The notes below the pieces were generated by a model. That model did no database searches and was not told the DNA's origin. It was given only the letters and a program-made list of their open reading frames with translations. A program made the translations under genes and the position numbers. This document shows positions 6,952 through 13,410 of a stretch of DNA of 13,410 nucleotides, piece after piece. The DNA is from an uncultured Collinsella sp. Lineage in GTDB: Bacteria > Actinomycetota > Coriobacteriia > Coriobacteriales > Coriobacteriaceae. The stretch lies in contig CALGZX010000024.1 of the NCBI GenBank assembly GCA_937934165.1, positions 1-13,410 on the forward strand, given 5' to 3'. Position 1 is the first letter of the stretch; each line of letters starts with the position of its first letter.

Positions 6952-8484
6952 CGCATCGACCACACGAAGCAGATATGCCACGCGCGTTGCGGCCGTGCAC
7001 TTAAAACGCTCGTCCGCGCGAACTCCGGCGACCCACACCACGGCACCTCCCGGCGCCGTCCTCACCATGGGCACGCCGGCGCGCTCGGAAACGGGAATGC
7101 GAGCCTCGCCTAGCAAGTCGGATACTTTCTTGCTTCGGCCACTCATCCCTAACGGGCACATCACGTCTCCCGGTGCGGGACCGTCCACCCACAGGCGCGC
7201 CAATCGCGCCTCGACAGGGATCTTGCCACGCGAGCCCGCCAGGATCCGCTCACTATCGCTGTCGGCAAAACCCAGGGCAGCCGCGTCTACCAAAGCTGTC
7301 ACTTCCCCGGCAGCCGCAAGCTCACGGGCGCGACGCACGATATCGCATCCCGGCTCAACGGCCATCGGTTCTGTGACCAGCATACGTCCCCCGCCCAACG
7401 GCAAACGACCGGGTACGGTAACCCAGTCCGCGACCAGGCCCTCGCGAGCCGCCGGCGCCTTAAACGCCAGCATGCCAAACTCAATGCGTGCGTCAATCCC
7501 CGCCGGAAGCGTGACCGAGCCGGCGCCCTCGGCAACGCAGGAAAGGACTCGCTCCACATGTCGCATCTCTGGACGAGCGTCCGGATCGATGCGCTTAATC
7601 GCCAGTCGCACGATGCGCCGCGCGATTACCACCTCGGCCGCAGCAAGGCGTCTGGCATCGAGCACTAGCGCGCCCGCCGCCTCCTTGCGCAGGCAGCTTC
7701 GAAACGCCTGCGCCGACAGCTGGGATAGAAACGCGTCTTCGTCACCCAAGATCTCACAGGCGGCGCCAATCGTCTTGCACACGCTCGCATTACGCTGTGC
7801 CACCACTGGCATTACCCGATGGCGCACGTAGTTTCGCAGATACGAGATATCCTCATTGCTCTCGTCTTCACGCCACGGCTGACCATGTACCTGTAGATAG
7901 CCCACAAGCTCGCCATGAGTTAGGTCGAGCAAGGGACGCACCACGATATTCCTCCGGCGAGGAATGCTCGATAGACCAGCGGGCCCCGAACCCTTAATCG
8001 CGTTCATCAAAAACGTTTCCGCGCGATCCGAAGACGTGTGCGCGGTGCAGATACGAGCCGCCGTTCGCGGCGCCCCCGTCTGGGCGCAGAGTTCGCGAAC
8101 ATACCTCCGCGCCGCGGCATAGCGCACCTCGCGGGCCGCGGCCTCAATATTGCCCGACTCCCCATCAAAATAAGCGTGCTCCACACACAGCGGTAAACCA
8201 TATTGCGCGCAGAGCTCACGCACAAAGGCCTCGTCGCCATCGGACGCCTTGCCGCGCAGATGATGGTTTACATGCAGCACATGCAGGCGCTCGCGAGCAA
8301 TGGGGGCAACACCGCGTCCGTCTTGGATATCCAGCTTTGATGTGCACGCCATAAGAAGCAGTGCCGTCGAGTCCGCGCCGCCTGATACCATGAGCACGAC
8401 AGGAGCAGCCTGCTGTCTCGTCCGGGTCTCATCGACTGCCTCAGGCACGGCATGGTGTCCGTAATGCTGTGATACCGTTGGCAT
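6946..8484 (-). CDS. tilS: tRNA(Ile)-lysidine synthetase
   Basis: A 512-aa N-type ATP pyrophosphatase that attaches lysine to C34 of the CAU-anticodon tRNA-Ile, changing its decoding from AUG to AUA. Visible are the P-loop SGGADS (34-39), HVNHHLRG (71-78), NIEAAAREVRY (112-122), TAHTSSDRAETFLMN (147-161), GSGPAGLSSIP (165-175), RPLLDL (183-188) and RNYVRHRVMP (217-226). The C-terminal substrate-binding domain (about 439-512) carries RSKKVSDLLGEARIP, WVAGVRADERFK and related conserved spots. About 25 residues precede the usual core start, but AGGAGG (8491-8496), 6 nt upstream, supports this ATG. The gene is divergent from the nuclease gene, with 48 nt between the starts, and heads the tilS-hpt-ftsH cluster. 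Confidence 0.95.
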   Translation of the reverse strand: MPTVSQHYGHHAVPEAVDETRTRQQAAPVVLMVSGGADSTALLLMACTSKLDIQDGRGVAPIARERLHVLHVNHHLRGKASDGDEAFVRELCAQYGLPLCVEHAYFDGESGNIEAAAREVRYAAARRYVRELCAQTGAPRTAARICTAHTSSDRAETFLMNAIKGSGPAGLSSIPRRRNIVVRPLLDLTHGELVGYLQVHGQPWREDESNEDISYLRNYVRHRVMPVVAQRNASVCKTIGAACEILGDEDAFLSQLSAQAFRSCLRKEAAGALVLDARRLAAAEVVIARRIVRLAIKRIDPDARPEMRHVERVLSCVAEGAGSVTLPAGIDARIEFGMLAFKAPAAREGLVADWVTVPGRLPLGGGRMLVTEPMAVEPGCDIVRRARELAAAGEVTALVDAAALGFADSDSERILAGSRGKIPVEARLARLWVDGPAPGDVMCPLGMSGRSKKVSDLLGEARIPVSERAGVPMVRTAPGGAVVWVAGVRADERFKCTAATRVAYLLRVVDAE

Positions 8485-8512
8485 TCGCTTCCTCCTCTAT
8501 TCGTCCGCACCC

Positions 8513-8518
8513 ATTGTA
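8513..8518 (-). promoter_or_regulatory. -10-like box of tilS
   Basis: TACAAT on the minus strand lies 28 nt before the tilS ATG. The matching -35 would fall inside the first codons of the divergent nuclease gene and is weak (ACGAGA). Confidence 0.3.
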
Positions 8519-8532
8519 TCCTTTGGAATCTT

Positions 8533-9342
8533 ATGTCTCGTCTGCACCTTCATATCCTCGGCAGTGGCTCTAAAGGCAACTGCGCACTCATCGAGGGCCC
8601 GCAGGGGCTCATTATGGTCGATGACGGACTGTCTCGCCGCGAGACATTAAAGCGTATGGCAGAACTGGGGCTCTCGGCAGACAACGTCTCGGCTCTTCTC
8701 ATTACTCATGAGCATAGCGATCACATCAAGGGTCTCGATGTCTGGTGCAAGCACTGGCACGGCCCCCTCTTTGCCAGCAGGGGCACACTTTCGAGCAAAG
8801 AAAATCTTTCGCATCTGCCTGTCGAGGAATTCGATCCCGGTGACACCCTATCCATTGCCGGCATCCACGTGCAAACCTACTCAACGTCACACGATGTCAT
8901 CAATCCAGTCGGCTATCGATTCGACACCCTCGATGATTCCATCGGCTTTGCCACCGACACCGGAGAGCTATCGAGCCAAGCCATGAACACCCTCGAAGAT
9001 TGTCGAGTCCTCGCACTCGAAAGCAACCACGATGTGACCATGCTGCGCGAGGGAGAATATCCCCGCTTTCTTCAGGAGCGCATCCTGTCTGAAAGGGGAC
9101 ACCTCTCCAATGGCCAAGCCGCCGAAGCCGCGCGCGAACTTGTTACCGATCGCACCGAACAGCTCATTGCCATGCATATCAGCCAAGATAACAATCGTCC
9201 GAGCCTTACCGTCAAAAGCTATGCCAAAGCTCTGGCCGCAACCCTGGATGACGAGGTCGGCAGCTCCGCAACCCTTCTCCAAGGATCGCGAAAACTCTCG
9301 ATACGCCCTGCGAGTCAGTATCAACCGGCAACCATTCAATAG
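8533..9342 (+). CDS. MBL-fold metallo-hydrolase, YycJ/WalJ-like
   Basis: A 269-aa single-domain metallo-beta-lactamase-fold protein, probably a cytoplasmic nuclease or phosphodiesterase. It opens with LHILGSGSKGNC, typical of the YycJ group. The metal motif HEHSDH is at 59-64. Further candidate ligands are H120 (STSHD), D142 (ATDTG), H190 (GHLSN) and H215 (AMHIS). The length matches B. subtilis YycJ/WalJ (about 264 aa). In Firmicutes that gene belongs to the walRK cluster; here it stands alone, divergent from tilS. The SD is weak (GGA at 8525-8527, 5 nt before the ATG), which suggests modest translation. In YycJ a role in DNA repair or mismatch-linked exonuclease activity has been proposed; the exact substrate here is unknown. 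Confidence 0.88.
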   Translation: MSRLHLHILGSGSKGNCALIEGPQGLIMVDDGLSRRETLKRMAELGLSADNVSALLITHEHSDHIKGLDVWCKHWHGPLFASRGTLSSKENLSHLPVEEFDPGDTLSIAGIHVQTYSTSHDVINPVGYRFDTLDDSIGFATDTGELSSQAMNTLEDCRVLALESNHDVTMLREGEYPRFLQERILSERGHLSNGQAAEAARELVTDRTEQLIAMHISQDNNRPSLTVKSYAKALAATLDDEVGSSATLLQGSRKLSIRPASQYQPATIQ

Positions 9343-9351
9343 ACTGTCCTA

Positions 9352-9401
9352 GACAGCAAAAGGGGCCGAGAATCGCTTCCCAGCCCCTTTTGCTGTCTTT
9401 T
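9352..9401. terminator. Strong terminator between convergent nuclease and hsp20 genes
   Basis: A perfect 15-bp stem (arms 9352-9366 and 9383-9397) with a 16-nt loop is followed by TTTT on the plus strand. It starts 10 nt after the nuclease stop and lies 24 nt downstream of the hsp20 stop on the other strand, so it probably serves both genes. Confidence 0.9.
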
Positions 9402-9424
9402 AATAGCGCAGAACACCAACGAAG

Positions 9425-9856
9425 TTAGTCAATGGAGATCTTCGTAACGTTCTTCTTCTCGACGATCTTGGGAACCGTAACGGTCAGGATGCCGTCAGCG
9501 TACTTAGCCGAGAGGCCCTCGCTCGAAGCGTCCTTTAGATACACGCCACGCGTCGCGCTGTACGAGCTGAACTCCTTCTGCAGGAAGTTCTTGCCCTCGT
9601 TCTCCTCGTCTTCCTCGACATTCACGCTAATGGACAGACGGCCCTCATTGAGCTCGACATCGATATCGTCCTTGGCGACACCGGTCAGATAAGCCTTGAC
9701 CTCATAGCCATCGCCCTTATCCTCAACGTCAACGGGGAACGCCTTAGAGGCAATCGAGCTGTTCGCTAGGTCGCTCATATCATCAAACAGATCGAACAGC
9801 GAGCTTGCAGAGGGACGAACGCCAAAAACCGAACGATAAGGAACCATGCTTGCCAT
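9425..9856 (-). CDS. Small heat-shock protein, Hsp20/alpha-crystallin family
   Basis: A 143-aa ATP-independent holdase chaperone. The short N-terminal arm (1-38) contains a Phe/Asp-rich patch (LFDLFDDM, 20-27). The alpha-crystallin domain runs from about 39 to 130 and ends in the signature GILTVTVP (122-129). The C-terminal tail has the I-x-I motif (I140, I142) used for oligomer assembly. The ATG at 9856 is chosen because AAAGGAG (9865-9871) lies 8 nt upstream. The frame stays open to 9991, but that extension looks like non-coding leader and lies beyond this RBS. A short hairpin can sequester the SD (see the regulatory entry). Transcription is divergent from the orphan membrane-protein gene across a 277-nt AT-rich gap. 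Confidence 0.95.
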   Translation of the reverse strand: MASMVPYRSVFGVRPSASSLFDLFDDMSDLANSSIASKAFPVDVEDKGDGYEVKAYLTGVAKDDIDVELNEGRLSISVNVEEDEENEGKNFLQKEFSSYSATRGVYLKDASSEGLSAKYADGILTVTVPKIVEKKNVTKISID

Positions 9857-9865
9857 GTTTACCAC

Positions 9866-9877
9866 TCCTTTATAGGA
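9866..9877 (-). promoter_or_regulatory. SD-masking hairpin, possible RNA thermometer
   Basis: In the hsp20 leader, UCCU (minus, 9877-9874) can pair with AGGA of the SD (9869-9866) across the loop AUAA. The stem is only 4 bp. A nearby ACUC could compete for GAGU of the same SD region. Short melting stems over the SD are known in hsp20 mRNAs (ROSE, fourU), but this matches neither class exactly. Confidence 0.3.
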
Positions 9878-10133
9878 CTGCCGAGTCATCTTCCAGGTGA
9901 CTGGGACTTCTTTTGACGCTCTTATATATGCCCACCCAGTGCTCATATATACATCGACTATAAAGTTTTTTGAGTCCAGTACTATAAGCATATCTAAGTG
10001 CGTATGACTCAGGTTTTAGGAAGGTTAAGGTTCTTTGAACCAGAGCTTAAATACCGAGTATGTCCCCAGCTACAAATAACAAGGGGCTTACAATGAGCGC
10101 GTACACGTTGTTGGTAACGAGCTAAAGGGCATC
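9872..10133. other. Divergent intergenic region, hsp20 / orphan gene
   Basis: An AT-rich gap compared with its flanks. It holds the inverted repeat TATATATG (9923-9930) / CATATATA (9944-9951), with a 13-nt spacer, and a small dyad GGTTC-TTT-GAACC (10029-10041). A -10-like TACAAT lies at 10089-10094 for the plus-strand gene, without a clear -35. I cannot assign the hsp20 promoter with confidence. No CIRCE or HspR-type repeat is present. Confidence 0.5.
9923..9951. repeat. Inverted repeat TATATATG/CATATATA upstream of hsp20
   Basis: Two 8-bp arms with a 13-nt spacer lie about 67-95 nt upstream of the hsp20 ATG, where a promoter or operator is expected. No known regulator motif is matched. Confidence 0.45.
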
Positions 10134-10601
10134 ATGGACGACCAAAACCAGAACAATATGTTTATGCCGACGCAGGGGGAAGATACTTCCACGCAGCCGC
10201 CACGGTTCCATCGCCCCCACATCTCGCAAGAGCCCATTAATGATCCGGAGCCCGAGTATGTGACGAGAAATCGATATCAAACGCTCGAGGATGCCCAAAC
10301 GGGACGCAAACATATGGGCGTCGCCTCGGGAGACCCTGCATATCTGAAAGACGCACCATTATCTAAAAACAGCGCAGCTAGTGATGAGCCGATGAAAGCA
10401 TCCGCCGCTCATCAACAAAGAGGTCCTCGACCAAAGCAAACCTTGACGCATTCGGCTCGCTATCTCGAAACGCCAAAACAGGGAAAATCAATCTTCGTTT
10501 CATCAAGTAAACGACGCAAGCAGCATCGACTGACAATCCTGCTTTTGATCATTGCAGCCATAGCAGTTGCCCTTGTTATTCGTTTTATTTTCTTTAAATA
10601 A
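10134..10601 (+). CDS. Hypothetical protein with C-terminal membrane anchor
   Basis: I do not recognise this 155-aa protein. Residues 1 to about 125 are hydrophilic, low in hydrophobic residues, and rich in Pro, Gln, Asn, Ser and charged residues, so probably disordered. Then comes a basic cluster KRRKQHR (126-132), one hydrophobic segment of 22 residues (133-154, Ile/Leu/Ala-rich), and a final Lys. By the positive-inside rule this is a tail-anchored topology, with the disordered part in the cytoplasm. There is no signal peptide or enzymatic motif. AAAGGG (10124-10129), 4 nt before the ATG, supports the start. It is divergent from hsp20 and runs toward the end of the rRNA operon. It is likely a real gene because of the RBS, the clean TM end and the intact frame; its function is unknown. 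Confidence 0.75.
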   Translation: MDDQNQNNMFMPTQGEDTSTQPPRFHRPHISQEPINDPEPEYVTRNRYQTLEDAQTGRKHMGVASGDPAYLKDAPLSKNSAASDEPMKASAAHQQRGPRPKQTLTHSARYLETPKQGKSIFVSSSKRRKQHRLTILLLIIAAIAVALVIRFIFFK

Positions 10602-10663
10602 AAGCTCAATACCAAAAAGAATTAAATCGTCTGGCGTAAATGAGTCATTTATGCCCGGTAAAC
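10602..10663. other. Gap between orphan gene and rRNA terminator
   Basis: No gene or tRNA is seen. The gap holds a near-perfect 21-bp palindrome (10634-10654) centred on TAAATGA-G-TCATTTA (10637-10651). No plus-strand terminator with a T-run is visible for the orphan gene. Confidence 0.5.
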
Positions 10664-10697
10664 GCAAAAAAGGGGGAGGCCGCGAGGCCTCCCCCTT
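10664..10697 (-). terminator. rRNA operon terminator
   Basis: On the minus strand, a 12-bp GC-rich stem (arms 10686-10697 and 10670-10681) with a 4-nt loop is followed by six T residues (10666-10671). It lies about 35 nt after the 5S 3' end. On the plus strand the same hairpin is followed only by CTCAG, so it should not stop plus-strand transcription well by the T-run mechanism. Confidence 0.95.
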
Positions 10698-10731
10698 CTC
10701 AGTTCAAGCGTACGGCTCGGTGCCGTCCACC

Positions 10732-10848
10732 GGTCAGCGGCGCCCTGGCCTCCCACGGGCTGACCCCGCAGTACTCTCGGCGCGATGGGGCTTAGCTTCC
10801 GGGTTCGGAACGGGACCGGGCGTGCCCCCCATGCTCTGGCCGCTGACC
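10732..10848 (-). rRNA. rrf: 5S ribosomal RNA
   Basis: The minus strand holds the conserved 5S core CCGAACCCGGAAGCTAAGCCC (shown on the plus strand at about 10788-10808). The two ends are complementary (helix I). Pairing of the ends continues past the mature length, to 10727-10741 with 10839-10853, giving a long processing stem. Length is about 117 nt; the ends are estimated to within a few bases. It is the last gene of a 16S-23S-5S operon read leftward. Confidence 0.93.
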
Positions 10849-10989
10849 GGTGGGCGGCGCCCACCGTTACGGTGTCCTGGGTCGATATCGCGTGCCCTGG
10901 GGGCCGCATGGCGCATAGGGGAGATGACTCGGGGGCATCCTCGTGCCCGGACCGCGCGTGAGCGCATGTCCCGCGGGCCGCGAGGTGCG
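10849..10989 (-). other. 23S-5S intergenic spacer
   Basis: About 140 nt between 23S and 5S without a tRNA. It contains a hairpin GGTGGGC (10849-10855) / GCCCACC (10859-10865) directly 5' of 5S. That hairpin shares bases with the 5S processing stem, so the two structures exclude each other. The rest is GC-rich spacer, presumably with half of the 23S processing stem. Confidence 0.6.

Positions 10990-13410
<2,421 letters not shown>

Noticed and set aside
9857..9991. N-terminal extension of hsp20 to an ATG at 9991
   Set aside because: A clear SD sits before the ATG at 9856, and the extension does not look like an Hsp20 N-terminus.
9872..10050. CIRCE (HrcA) or HAIR (HspR) operator upstream of hsp20
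   Set aside because: Only isolated fragments such as AGTGCTC and TTGAGT are present; the paired half-sites at the right spacing are missing.
10005..10647. TGAGTCA/TGACTCA as a repeated operator (10005-10011 and 10641-10647)
   Set aside because: A 7-mer occurring twice in AT-rich spacers is within chance, and the contexts differ.

Overview
The window looks like a chromosomal piece from a high-GC Gram-positive gut bacterium of class Coriobacteriia, most like Collinsella. This is inferred from the GC-rich coding sequence, the style of the proteins and the rRNA; no database search was done. All protein genes look like housekeeping or stress genes. I see no prophage, CRISPR array, tRNA, plasmid gene or transposase gene.

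Layout, left to right. (1) 203-1651 (+): a RumA/RlmD-type iron-sulfur 23S rRNA m5U methyltransferase with a Lys/Ser/Arg-rich N-terminal tail. It ends at a bidirectional terminator shared with the convergent gene. (2) 1751-2572 (-): a YcdX-type PHP-domain phosphatase. (3) 2738-3922 (-): a class I/II PLP aminotransferase. Just upstream of it lies a striking perfect 24+24 bp palindrome (3983-4042). (4) 4112-8484 (-): the conserved cluster tilS-hpt-ftsH, closed by an intrinsic terminator. These genes cover tRNA-Ile lysidine formation, purine salvage and membrane proteolysis. (5) 8533-9342 (+): a YycJ/WalJ-type metallo-beta-lactamase-fold nuclease, divergent from tilS, ending at a 15-bp-stem terminator. 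(6) 9425-9856 (-): a small heat-shock protein (Hsp20) with an AT-rich upstream region. (7) 10134-10601 (+): an unrecognised single-pass, tail-anchored-type protein. (8) 10664 to the right edge (-): the 3' end of an rRNA operon (terminator, 5S, spacer, about 2.4 kb of 23S). The 5' end of 23S and any 16S lie beyond the window.

Links between parts. The RlmD-type enzyme at the left end and its likely substrate at the right end share the window: the bases equivalent to E. coli U747 and U1939 map to 13136 and 11942. Genes meeting head-to-head or tail-to-tail are mostly separated by clear terminators. The exception is the orphan membrane-protein gene, which runs toward the rRNA operon without an obvious terminator of its own. 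The -10-like hexamer TACAAT recurs upstream of several genes.

The least ordinary elements are the long palindrome at 3983-4042, the regulatory-looking hsp20/orphan intergenic region, and the orphan protein. I found no convincing new multi-gene system.
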